DNA of 64,000 nucleotides from Treponema bryantii (GTDB lineage Bacteria; Spirochaetota; Spirochaetia; Treponematales; Treponemataceae): positions 992,001 to 1,056,000 of the forward strand of contig NZ_AP025286.1 in NCBI RefSeq assembly GCF_036492245.1, given 5' to 3'. The notes under the pieces were generated by a model. The model worked only from the letters and a program-made list of their open reading frames with translations, had not been told where the DNA came from and ran no database searches. Position numbers and translations under genes: made by a program. This document shows positions 8,181 through 16,406 of the stretch, in pieces (positions within the stretch are counted from its first letter, which is position 1; every line of letters starts with the position of its first letter).

Positions 8181-9173
8181 ATGAAAATCGCTTTTTTTGA
8201 TACACGTTCTTATGACAAGGTTTCATTCACAAAAATGAATGAAGAATATAAATATGATATTGATTTTCGTGATTATAAACTCAACGAAAATACAGCTCTT
8301 ACCACAAAGGGGTATGATGTTGTCTGTGTTTTTGTAAATGATGTTGTAAATGCAGAAGTTATAAAATCACTTAAGGACTGCGGTGTAAAACTGATTGCAC
8401 TTCGCTGTGCCGGTTATAACAACGTTGACCTCAAGGCTGCAGCGGAAGCAGGAATAAAGGTTGTGCGTGTTCCAGCTTATTCACCGTATGCAGTTGCTGA
8501 ACATGGAGCTGCTCTTTTGATGTCTCTTACACGTCATATTCCACAGGCATATCTTCGCACAAAAACTGCAAACTTTAATATTGAAGGTTTGACGGGCCGT
8601 GACCTTCATGGACTTACCGGCGGAATTATCGGAACCGGAAAAATCGGTCAGATAATGGCAAATATTCTCAAAGGATTTGGAATGAAAATCATTGCTTATG
8701 ATCCTTTCCCGAATGAAAAGTGGGCCCAGGAAAGCGGTGCAACTTATGTAAGCAAGGATGAGATTTTCCAGCAGAGTGATGTCTTAAGTTTACATTGTCC
8801 GCTTACAGAAGAGACAAAGCATATTGTTAATCATGATACAATGAAGATGATGAAGCATGATGCTGTAATCATAAATACCGGTCGTGGTGCTCTCATAGAT
8901 TCTAAGGCTCTGGTCCATGCTTTAAAACACGGACACATCGGCGGAATTGGTATGGATGTTTACGAAGAGGAGAGTAAATACTTCTTCAGCGACTGGTCTA
9001 CAGATATCATGACAGATGATGTTCTTGCCCGTCTTTTGACATTCCCGAACGTAATAATTACCGGACATCAGGCATTCCTTACAACAAATGCCCTTAAGAA
9101 TCTTGCTGAAACAACTCTGAATAATATCCATGATTTTACAGCTGGAAAAGAACTTGTGAATGAAGTGAAATAA
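8181..9173 (+). CDS. ldhA: D-lactate dehydrogenase (2-hydroxyacid dehydrogenase)
   Basis: 330 residues. It reduces pyruvate to D-lactate with NADH, a fermentation end step. The NAD-binding motif is GTGKIG near residue 151. The catalytic set is present: Arg in NTGRGALID, Glu in DVYEEES and His in TGHQAFLT. Length and the HQAFLT ending of the catalytic loop fit the LdhA group better than phosphoglycerate or formate dehydrogenases. A strong ribosome site, AGGAGG, precedes the ATG. The stop is 7 bp from the end of the convergent cyclase gene, with no clear terminator between them. Confidence 0.9.
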   Translation: MKIAFFDTRSYDKVSFTKMNEEYKYDIDFRDYKLNENTALTTKGYDVVCVFVNDVVNAEVIKSLKDCGVKLIALRCAGYNNVDLKAAAEAGIKVVRVPAYSPYAVAEHGAALLMSLTRHIPQAYLRTKTANFNIEGLTGRDLHGLTGGIIGTGKIGQIMANILKGFGMKIIAYDPFPNEKWAQESGATYVSKDEIFQQSDVLSLHCPLTEETKHIVNHDTMKMMKHDAVIINTGRGALIDSKALVHALKHGHIGGIGMDVYEEESKYFFSDWSTDIMTDDVLARLLTFPNVIITGHQAFLTTNALKNLAETTLNNIHDFTAGKELVNEVK

Positions 9174-9180
9174 ATATCAA

Positions 9181-10602
9181 TTACAAGAAGTAACTTTTCA
9201 TCAGGCCTTTACCTTTTACTTCTACATTCACAGCTTTGCCGTATGGAAATAAATCTTTTGTAAGTTTATAAGTCGCCTCACTTACATGGATTTGCATTGG
9301 TTCTCCATTTGTTTCCATGCGGCTTGCAACGTTTACAGTGTCGCCCCATACATCATAGATGAACTTTGTTTTTCCGATTACACCTGCAACAATAGGACCT
9401 GTGTTTACTCCTATACGAATCTTTACTTTATGACTTGATGTTTCGTTGAATTCATTTACATCTTCCAGGAGCCCCTGTGCAAAATGAATCAGCCGTTGTG
9501 CTCCATCATTATTTGCATCTTCTATAAGGCCTGTCGCCGCCATGTAAGAATCTCCAATTGTTTTGATTTTTTCGATTCCTTCTCTTTTAGCACGTTCATC
9601 AAATTTTTGTGTCATATTATTGAGCATTTCAACAGTTTCTTCTGCAGTCATTTCACTGCTCATTTTTGTAAATCCAACAATATCGGTAAACAGTACGGTT
9701 GCATTTGGATATTTTTTTGAAATAGTCTGATTTGGATTTTCGGTGAGTTCACGGGCAATTTCAACAGGAAGAATATTTAAAAGAAGATTTTCAGCTTTTT
9801 GATTTGCAATTATAAGTTCTGCTGTTCTTTTACGTACAGTTTCCTCAAGTTTCTTTTTGTATCTTTCAAGCATTTCAACTTCAAGTTTATGACTTCTTTC
9901 AATTTCTCTGTTTGTATCCTGTACGACAAAAACATAAAGTAAAACAGAAGTTCCAGAAGTAGACATTGCAGTAAAGGCAATTCCAAAAGTAGTGAATTGA
10001 AGAATAGTTGCAAGAAATGGAATTACAATAAAAAGAAAAAGAGGAATCCGAACTGCAGGTGAAAGTATCTTATGATTTGAAATAACAAAAATTGCTTCAA
10101 GAAAAATAGCAGCCGGAAGAAATATCAAAAATAGAAATGTCCCCTTTGTACGATGGTAAACATTATTAGCATCAAAATAGTAACAGAAAGGTGTAAATTG
10201 TGAGACAATAAGAATTAAAGTAAGAGTAATCATAATTATGTCATTAAGTCTTATTATTAAATGATTATACTTCCATCCCTTTAATCCTTTACTTTTAAAT
10301 TCATTATTGAGATCTTTAATATAAAGGTTCATTACATAGATGATTGAAAAACTGAAAAAATAATCAAAAAATTTTGCAATGCGCAGATATATTCCTGCAT
10401 AATCTCCAGTTGCATCTTTATTTATATAATAAAATCTGCTCGAAATCATAATCAGAGCACTGTTTAATTCAAGAAGAAAAATTGCAATCTTTTTTGCTTT
10501 TGGAAGATTTCTTGTAATTAAAGTCAGAAAGGCTGTTGCTAAACAGATTCCTTCCATAAACAACATAATGCCCAGCTGATGTGAGCGTAAAAAATTAAAC
10601 AT
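9181..10602 (-). CDS. Membrane adenylate cyclase (class III)
   Basis: 473 residues. The N-terminal ~220 residues form about seven hydrophobic segments, like a 7TM sensor region. A short coiled coil (HKLEVEMLERYKKKLEETV) links them to a class III cyclase domain. The metal-binding Asp residues are in LFTDIVGFT and KTIGDSYMA; the Lys of the latter and the Asp of DVWGDTVN are the adenine-selecting pair, and NVASRMET carries the transition-state Asn and Arg. I therefore predict ATP as substrate and cAMP as product. It is a single gene, with its own promoter six bases before the ATG, between ldhA and tetR. A cAMP-type receptor is encoded 7 kb away. Confidence 0.9.
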   Translation of the reverse strand: MFNFLRSHQLGIMLFMEGICLATAFLTLITRNLPKAKKIAIFLLELNSALIMISSRFYYINKDATGDYAGIYLRIAKFFDYFFSFSIIYVMNLYIKDLNNEFKSKGLKGWKYNHLIIRLNDIIMITLTLILIVSQFTPFCYYFDANNVYHRTKGTFLFLIFLPAAIFLEAIFVISNHKILSPAVRIPLFLFIVIPFLATILQFTTFGIAFTAMSTSGTSVLLYVFVVQDTNREIERSHKLEVEMLERYKKKLEETVRKRTAELIIANQKAENLLLNILPVEIARELTENPNQTISKKYPNATVLFTDIVGFTKMSSEMTAEETVEMLNNMTQKFDERAKREGIEKIKTIGDSYMAATGLIEDANNDGAQRLIHFAQGLLEDVNEFNETSSHKVKIRIGVNTGPIVAGVIGKTKFIYDVWGDTVNVASRMETNGEPMQIHVSEATYKLTKDLFPYGKAVNVEVKGKGLMKSYFL

Positions 10603-10608
10603 AATATT

Positions 10609-10637
10609 ATTGTAAATTGAGTTATTGGGTTTTGCAA
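10609..10637 (-). promoter_or_regulatory. Promoter of the membrane adenylate cyclase
   Basis: On the minus strand: TTGCAA (10637-10632), 17-bp spacer, TACAAT (10614-10609), then six bases to the ATG at 10602. There is no ribosome-binding site, so a leaderless mRNA is predicted. Confidence 0.65.
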
Positions 10638-10679
10638 TTAAAACATGCTTTGTGTAAGGCTGACACGACTCGGCAAAGA

Positions 10680-11306
10680 TCAGTTTGTTGTAATTCCCAT
10701 AAGATGCATGCTGCCATAACGCGTAAATTCCATTATGTCGATTATATAGGCGGCTGCATCTTTTTTTGTCATATTGTGAAGGATAATATCGCAGTATGCA
10801 TTTATAACTGTAGAAGCCATAAAATGAATTGTCATTGGAGAAACTTTTTTTGTAGCTAATTTTTCTTTATACATCCATTCAAAGGTCTCTTCACAGTTTT
10901 TTGTATATATATCACAGATTTCTTCCTGGAAATGTTCATGAGTGCTTCCTGCAGACTTTGTAAGGAGAAGGGTAAAAGCATCAAAGTTTTCATACATATA
11001 GTCCAGGAATTCAATTACCGATTGTTCTTCCAATTCCATATGTTCTTTCATATGGGGAATGTCCAGGCCTGTGTGATTTTCTGAATTTGCAAGCATTACA
11101 GCTTTTGTAGATGTGGCTATAGCTTCATCCACAAGTGCACAGAAAAAGGCATCTTTATCCTTAAAATGTCTGTACATTGCTCCTGTGGTAACTCCTGCAT
11201 TTGCAGCAATAGTTCGCAGAGATGAACCCATAAATCCTTTTTCAAGAAATTCTTTTTTTGCACTTTCGAGGAGTTTTTTCTTTGTTTCAGCTGATGATTC
11301 TGCCAT
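10680..11306 (-). CDS. TetR-family repressor
   Basis: 208 residues. The N-terminal helix-turn-helix (residues ~28-50, TIAANAGVTTGAMYRHF) is a standard TetR DNA-binding domain. The C-terminal ~150 residues form the helical ligand and dimer domain. It is transcribed away from the RND exporter operon, with a cluster of five GATAACA-type palindromes in the 194-bp gap. The expected role is to repress that operon and itself until a small molecule, perhaps an exporter substrate, binds. A GGTG lies shortly before the ATG, and a REP-like hairpin occupies its 5' untranslated region. Confidence 0.92.
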   Translation of the reverse strand: MAESSAETKKKLLESAKKEFLEKGFMGSSLRTIAANAGVTTGAMYRHFKDKDAFFCALVDEAIATSTKAVMLANSENHTGLDIPHMKEHMELEEQSVIEFLDYMYENFDAFTLLLTKSAGSTHEHFQEEICDIYTKNCEETFEWMYKEKLATKKVSPMTIHFMASTVINAYCDIILHNMTKKDAAAYIIDIMEFTRYGSMHLMGITTN

Positions 11307-11313
11307 AATTCAC

Positions 11314-11341
11314 CGGTGGTTGAGCCTGTCGAAACCACTTT
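11314..11341. repeat. REP-like hairpin in the tetR leader
   Basis: GTGGTT (11316-11321) and AACCAC (11333-11338) flank GAGCCTGTCGA. The pattern, equal to GGTTTCGACAGGCTCAACC on the other strand, is a recurrent intergenic repeat in many bacteria. A related copy lies at 23641-23678. Confidence 0.7.
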
Positions 11342-11381
11342 TTTTATTTTATCTGCAATTTATATTTTTTGCAATAAAAAT

Positions 11382-11481
11382 GATAACAATGTTATCGTTT
11401 GTACTTGACAAGATAACACTGTTACCACTAAGATAACATTGTTATCAGATAACAATGTTATCATTTTTTAACACTGTTATC
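11382..11481. promoter_or_regulatory. Five-copy TetR operator array
   Basis: A 15-bp palindrome, GATAACAATGTTATC, occurs at 11382-11396 and 11448-11462. Variants are at 11412-11426 (GATAACACTGTTACC), 11432-11446 (GATAACATTGTTATC) and 11467-11481 (TTTAACACTGTTATC). Copies 2 and 3 cover the spacer and -10 of the promoter, and copy 5 ends two bases before the ribosome site. The divergent TetR protein is the obvious ligand. Confidence 0.85.
11405..11434 (+). promoter_or_regulatory. Promoter of the RND exporter operon
   Basis: A perfect TTGACA (11405-11410), 18-bp spacer and TAAGAT (11429-11434), lying inside the operator array. The operon gene has a conventional leader with the ribosome site GGAGGAG. 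Confidence 0.6.
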
Positions 11482-11500
11482 CGGAGGAGATGAAAGATAA

Positions 11501-13864
11501 ATGAAAGTCACTAAAATAAATGACTGGTTTGAAAAATTCGGAAGGTTTGAAATAAAGCACCGCTGGGGATTTATTATCGGGCTTATTATTGTAACAGTTG
11601 TATGCAGTCTGGGGCTTACACGTCTCAAACTTGATAATGGAGAAGAGGACTGGTTTGATGACTGGGAAACTACAAAAATCAATCAGGATCACTTTGAAAG
11701 TATTTTCGGTTCAACAGATTCTCTAATGGCTCATATTACTACCAAAGGAACTGATGTTTTTGATCCGGAAGTTTTGAATATGATTGATGAACTCGGAGAT
11801 GAGCTTTTAAATAATGTTCCATATGCATCAAGTATTACTTCAGTCATGGAACTTTCGCTTCCAATTGGTACGGAAGACGGTTTTGAAGTAAAAAGTCCGT
11901 TTGAAGATGGTGTCCCATCTGATCCTTCAGAACTTGCGGAAAAGAAAGCTTTTATTATGAGCCGTGAATCTCTTGTAAATTCCCTTGTCAGTGAAGATTG
12001 TACCGAAACCTGGCTTATCGTAAATCTTGAGCAATATTCAGAAGGTCTTGATGAAGCAATGCAAAAAATTGCTCCACCCGCAATGGCAATTTTTAATGAT
12101 CCAAAATATCAGTCTGATAAATGGGAAATCCGTCCGGCAGGTCTTTCATATACAGAATATGAGGAAGAAAAACAGATTACAAGTCAGTGTGTAAGTCGTA
12201 TTGCTCTTGGATTTGTTGTAATGCTGATTTTCCTTATTATCTTTATCCGCTCTCTTCGCGGAGTTGTAGTTCCTTCAATTGCTACAATCGGTGCTCTTTG
12301 TACAACTCTGGGGGCTTCCGGCTGGATGAATATCAAAGGTAACAACACAATGCTTCTTGTAACAGTTTTGTTATCAATGGCACTTGCAGTTGGTTATGCA
12401 GTTCACTATATCAACAGTTTTAAGATGTACTTCAGAAAGACAGGTCAGCGAAAAGAATCAATTGTTATGGGAATTCGTGATTCAGGCTGGGCTTTGTTCT
12501 TTACGGTAATTACAACAATGGCAGGAATGCTTTCATTCCTTTCTGCCGGAATCAGACCTATGCGTTGGGTTGGTGGAATTACTGCTGCTGCCGTTCTCGC
12601 AGTCTTCATTTTTGAAATTATTCTTTTACCTTGTCTCTACAGCTTTGGAAAAGATAAAGAACCAGATCCAACCTTTGTTGACACAGAAGGTTCAACTAAA
12701 TCTGACCTTCGTGTAGAAGCAATGGGAAAGTCAATTCTCAATAAAAAGTGGATTACAGTAATTGCAGGAAGTGCAGTTCTTCTTGCTGTAATTCCTGGTA
12801 TGTTCAAAATCAAAGTAAATATGAATTACTCAGATATGATGGGCGAGCGAACTCCTTATATCAAACGACTTCTTGAAATTACCCGAAGTCAGCTGGGAAG
12901 TCAGTACAGTTATGAAGTTCTTGTTGAGTATGAGGACGAAGATTCTCTTAAGAATCCTGAAGTTCTAAAAAATATGGACGAACTTGCAGAACGTGTTGGA
13001 ACTCTAAGTATGACAAAGGTTTCTAACGGAAAACCTCGTGTTTCTTCTGTAACAAAAGTAATCAAGGAAATGAACCGTACTCTCAATGGTGATGATCCCG
13101 ACGCTTATGTAATTCCAGATGACCAGGATCTTGTTAGTCAGGAACTGTTCCTTTATGAGATTTCCGGTGGTTCAGATCTTTATGATTACGTCAGCGAAGA
13201 TTTTAAGGCTGGTTATCTCCATATTGAACTTGCCGGTTATGATGGTGAAGAAATTGTTCAGAATATGGATGCTGTAAAAGAATGGGTAGCAGAACTCTTC
13301 CCTGATGCGTCAAATGCCGGGGTAGTAGGTGAGGTTGTTCAGTATGCTCATATGAACGGTAAACTTGTTCGCGGGTCAATCCGTTCAATTGGAACTTCTC
13401 TGATTGTAATTCTGCTGCTTTTGATTATTGCCTTTACTTCGCTTCGAACAGGCTTTATTGCAATGATTCCAAACGTTGCCCCAATTGCAATCATAGGTGG
13501 AATCATGGGATATGCCGGAGTTAATCTTGATATGATTACTGCAATGATTATGCCGATGATCCTTGGTATTGCGGTAGATGATACTATTCACTTTACAAAT
13601 CATATTAAATATCATTTTGAACTTACGGGAAACTACCGCTCGGCAGTTTTGAATTCATATCGTGAAATTGGAAAAACAATGATTATGACAACAATCATAC
13701 TGTGCGCTATGTTTGGAATCTTCCTTACAAGTACAATGACTGTTCTCGTAAATATCGGCTGGCTGTCGATTGTCGGCTTGGGCAGTGCGCTAATTGCTGA
13801 CTATACACTCACACCGGTTTTATTGTTTATAACAAAGCCATTTGGACATGAAACAAATAAATAA
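11501..13864 (+). CDS. RND/MMPL-family exporter
   Basis: 787 residues. One membrane helix near residue 27 is followed by a large periplasmic domain, then five clustered helices (residues ~225-390). A second periplasmic domain and helix set (residues ~625-785) give the twofold RND layout of about 12 helices. The length fits the MMPL/HpnN-like branch that moves lipids or other hydrophobic compounds, not the ~1030-residue AcrB type. It is the first gene after the TetR operators and is followed at 15 bp by a LolA-like protein and then by a beta-barrel. I infer a route for a hydrophobic substrate across the envelope; the substrate is unknown. Confidence 0.88.
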   Translation: MKVTKINDWFEKFGRFEIKHRWGFIIGLIIVTVVCSLGLTRLKLDNGEEDWFDDWETTKINQDHFESIFGSTDSLMAHITTKGTDVFDPEVLNMIDELGDELLNNVPYASSITSVMELSLPIGTEDGFEVKSPFEDGVPSDPSELAEKKAFIMSRESLVNSLVSEDCTETWLIVNLEQYSEGLDEAMQKIAPPAMAIFNDPKYQSDKWEIRPAGLSYTEYEEEKQITSQCVSRIALGFVVMLIFLIIFIRSLRGVVVPSIATIGALCTTLGASGWMNIKGNNTMLLVTVLLSMALAVGYAVHYINSFKMYFRKTGQRKESIVMGIRDSGWALFFTVITTMAGMLSFLSAGIRPMRWVGGITAAAVLAVFIFEIILLPCLYSFGKDKEPDPTFVDTEGSTKSDLRVEAMGKSILNKKWITVIAGSAVLLAVIPGMFKIKVNMNYSDMMGERTPYIKRLLEITRSQLGSQYSYEVLVEYEDEDSLKNPEVLKNMDELAERVGTLSMTKVSNGKPRVSSVTKVIKEMNRTLNGDDPDAYVIPDDQDLVSQELFLYEISGGSDLYDYVSEDFKAGYLHIELAGYDGEEIVQNMDAVKEWVAELFPDASNAGVVGEVVQYAHMNGKLVRGSIRSIGTSLIVILLLLIIAFTSLRTGFIAMIPNVAPIAIIGGIMGYAGVNLDMITAMIMPMILGIAVDDTIHFTNHIKYHFELTGNYRSAVLNSYREIGKTMIMTTIILCAMFGIFLTSTMTVLVNIGWLSIVGLGSALIADYTLTPVLLFITKPFGHETNK

Positions 13865-13879
13865 CAAAAGGAGATATTT

Positions 13880-14659
13880 ATGAAAAAACAATTTCTTACT
13901 TTAGCGTTAATTACAATGGGTACTCTGCTCTTTGCTGAGACAGGTTACGATATCATGAAAAAAGCAGATGAAGTGCCGGAACCTAAAACTTCCTCTTCAA
14001 CTGCGACCCTTACAATTCATTCAAAAAAAGGATCAGACCGAATCCGTGAAGTTATTATGAAGAGTAAGGATTATGGAGAAGTAGAAAAGAGTATTATCGT
14101 GTTTACAACTCCAAAAGATGTAGCAGGAACTGGATATCTTATGTTTGATTATGAAGATGATAATAAAGATTCTGATAACTGGCTTTATCTTCCTGCAATG
14201 AAAAAGACACGTCGTATTGCTTCAAGCGGCTCTGAAAGTGAAGGAAGTTTTATGGGAACAGACTTTACTTATCAGGATATGGGAGATCGCAGCCTCAATA
14301 AATATGATTACAATCTTCTTGGTGAAGAAGATGTTGATGGCACAATCTGCTACAAGGTTGAATGTATAAGCAAGGCTCATACAGAAAAAGATCCTCGCTA
14401 TATCAGCTACATTGGAAAATCAGATTATATTCTCCGTAAATGTGAGTTTTATGACCGCCAGAATCAGCTTCACCGGGTTCTCACCTGCACAGACTTTACA
14501 ACCATCAAAGGCTTTACAACAGCACAAAAAATGAAAATGGAAAATGTTCAGAGCGGAACCTGGTCTCTCATCGAATCAAAAAATATTGTTTACGATGCAG
14601 AAGATATTGATGATTCTTTATTCACAGTAGCAGCATTGGAAAAAGGTCGAATCAGATAA
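13880..14659 (+). CDS. LolA-like outer-membrane lipoprotein-sorting protein
   Basis: 259 residues with a signal peptide (MKKQF...LLFAE, cleavage near residue 20). The mature protein matches the LolA-like family of periplasmic beta-sheet carriers (often annotated as outer membrane lipoprotein-sorting protein), with the segment WLYLPAMKKTRRI typical of that group. Members often sit beside RND exporters, where a half-open barrel could shuttle a lipid-like ligand across the periplasm. AAAGGAG precedes the ATG. The stop overlaps the open frame of the next gene, which indicates one transcript from the TetR-controlled promoter. Confidence 0.85.
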   Translation: MKKQFLTLALITMGTLLFAETGYDIMKKADEVPEPKTSSSTATLTIHSKKGSDRIREVIMKSKDYGEVEKSIIVFTTPKDVAGTGYLMFDYEDDNKDSDNWLYLPAMKKTRRIASSGSESEGSFMGTDFTYQDMGDRSLNKYDYNLLGEEDVDGTICYKVECISKAHTEKDPRYISYIGKSDYILRKCEFYDRQNQLHRVLTCTDFTTIKGFTTAQKMKMENVQSGTWSLIESKNIVYDAEDIDDSLFTVAALEKGRIR

Positions 14660-14673
14660 TGTCTGGAGAGTTT

Positions 14674-15837
14674 ATGAAAATAAAAAGCTTTATATTGATT
14701 TTACTATTACTGATATATTTTCCTCTCATTGCGGAGGGGGGAGTAGATTTCTCCGGAGAGATTCAGACTCTCTGGGGAGCTGGTGTTCCATGGACAGACG
14801 GCGATACTTCAGCCGGTAAGTTTCTTCTTGGGACAACCGAGTTTACCGGTACACTTGATGCTTATTACGATAACAGCTCAGCACTTGCAGAGGCTTCTGT
14901 TTCGTATGATGCTGTAACGGGCGAACTCGACTGGTCGCTTAATGAGCTCTGGTTCGACTATACTTCAAGCTTCTGGGGAATCAGAATTGGCCGTCAGAAA
15001 ACTGCCTGGGGTAAAGCCGATGGTGTAGACATCACAAATGTAATTTGTCCAGGTGACATGTCCAATCTTGCAGCAATGGCAAGTGACGATTCAAAACTTG
15101 CAATTGATGCTCTGCGCATTTCGTTTTCTGGAGAACAGTTTACCACAGATATTTACTGGATTCCGTTCTTTACACCTGCAGCACTTCCAGAATCAACAAC
15201 AAGTGCTGTACAGATTATAAAGCCCGATACTGCAATCTGGAATGGAGAATATGGTGTAAAACTTTCCGGTTACTTCCCAGCATTTGATGCCTCTGTCTAC
15301 GGTTTTTATGGTTGGGATGATATGCCTGTTTTTGATTATACTTATACGGGAAATTACAAACGAATGGCAATGATAGGTCTTGATGCAGCAATTCCGGTTA
15401 GAGAAGTTGTTATTCGTACAGAAGCAGCTTTCTTTCCAAAACGCTATTTTACCGATACAGAACTGCGTAATGAAATCTCAGCTCTTGCCGGTATAGACTG
15501 GATGCCATCCGGCTGGACACTCACAGCCCAGTATTTCTGTGATTATGTTTTTGGAGACACTGAAAGCATAAACAGAGCAGATGCCTATACTCATGGGGCA
15601 ACTCTGAGTGTTTCAAAGACATTCCTGAATGAAACCTTGGAAGCAAGTTTGAGTGGACTTATAGGCTTTAATGATTTTGACAGTTTTATAAAGCCATCGA
15701 TAAATTACAGCCTTTCTGATCAGATAAATGCTGAAATTGGAGCTTATATTTTTACTCCAGGTCCTGAAAAAGACGGAACTTACGGAGCTTATAAAGATTA
15801 CAGTAGTTTCTATGTTAAAGGTAAATTCAGTTTCTAA
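14674..15837 (+). CDS. Outer-membrane beta-barrel of the RND operon
   Basis: 387 residues from ATG 14674, which has GGAG about 7 bases upstream; an in-frame ATG at 14659 overlaps the previous stop but lacks a ribosome site. A signal peptide (MKIKSFILILLLLIYFPLIAE) is followed by a strand-rich protein that ends in Lys-Phe-Ser-Phe, an outer-membrane barrel signature. The motif RIGRQKTAWGKADG resembles DUF1302-like porins found with RND/LolA-like pairs. I infer that it forms the outer-membrane part of the system, in place of a TolC-type channel; none is encoded here. Function is otherwise unknown. Confidence 0.75.
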   Translation: MKIKSFILILLLLIYFPLIAEGGVDFSGEIQTLWGAGVPWTDGDTSAGKFLLGTTEFTGTLDAYYDNSSALAEASVSYDAVTGELDWSLNELWFDYTSSFWGIRIGRQKTAWGKADGVDITNVICPGDMSNLAAMASDDSKLAIDALRISFSGEQFTTDIYWIPFFTPAALPESTTSAVQIIKPDTAIWNGEYGVKLSGYFPAFDASVYGFYGWDDMPVFDYTYTGNYKRMAMIGLDAAIPVREVVIRTEAAFFPKRYFTDTELRNEISALAGIDWMPSGWTLTAQYFCDYVFGDTESINRADAYTHGATLSVSKTFLNETLEASLSGLIGFNDFDSFIKPSINYSLSDQINAEIGAYIFTPGPEKDGTYGAYKDYSSFYVKGKFSF

Positions 15838-15871
15838 CATTTTGTTTTACAAATCCAATTTTGTGGTTTAT

Positions 15872-15877
15872 CATAAT
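15872..15877 (+). promoter_or_regulatory. Possible -10 box of cheX
   Basis: CATAAT ends seven bases before the ATG at 15885. No good -35 is seen at 17 bp. The geometry is the same as at the other predicted leaderless starts. Confidence 0.35.
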
Positions 15878-15884
15878 ATACGAT

Positions 15885-16349
15885 ATGGGAATGGACGCAA
15901 AAATTATTAACGCATTTCTCACAGAGGGAATCAATACTTTCCAGGATATGTTCAATATAGGTCCTCAAAATAAGGAACCTCATCTTCTGGATATACATGC
16001 AGGCCATCCGTGGGAAATATCGGGTTTGTTAGGAGTTACCGGCGAAATAAAAGGAATCGTTGCTTTCCGTCTTCATAAGATTCTTGCAAATAAAATGCTT
16101 GAGCTTTCCGGATTAAAATGTAAGCCGGAGGATTATGAGGATATGGCCGTTGGGCTGGTAAGTGAGTTTACAAACATTATTTCAGGTCATGCAGTTACTG
16201 CTCTAAGTCAGTATAAAATGGACATTTCGCCTCCATTTTGTGTAATGGGACACAATCACATGATTGCCTGGCCTAAAAACTACCCTGTAATCGCAATTCC
16301 GTTTGTTACATCATACGGGCCGTTTGAAGTAGATGTCTGTTTCAAATAG
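15885..16349 (+). CDS. CheX-like chemotaxis phosphatase
   Basis: 154 residues. The protein matches the CheC/CheX/FliY fold: an N-terminal helix with NTFQDMF, a strand pair with ISGLLGVTGEIKGIV, and the CheX motif SEFTNIISGHA, where the Glu and Asn are the residues that attack phospho-CheY. Spirochaetes use CheX to dephosphorylate CheY-P. It has no other chemotaxis gene nearby, so it may act on a different receiver or be an orphan copy. An in-frame ATG lies at 15861, but it precedes a -10-like CATAAT, so I use 15885 (15891 is also possible). Confidence 0.8.
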   Translation: MGMDAKIINAFLTEGINTFQDMFNIGPQNKEPHLLDIHAGHPWEISGLLGVTGEIKGIVAFRLHKILANKMLELSGLKCKPEDYEDMAVGLVSEFTNIISGHAVTALSQYKMDISPPFCVMGHNHMIAWPKNYPVIAIPFVTSYGPFEVDVCFK

Positions 16350-16371
16350 TCTTGTACAAACGGTGTTCTTA

Positions 16372-16400
16372 CTGACTTCCCCTGCTTTTTTTGCTATAAT
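16372..16400 (+). promoter_or_regulatory. Promoter of the channel operon
   Basis: CTGACT (16372-16377), 17-bp spacer, TATAAT (16395-16400), then six bases to the ATG at 16407. A leaderless mRNA is predicted. Confidence 0.7.
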
Positions 16401-16406
16401 ATCAAA

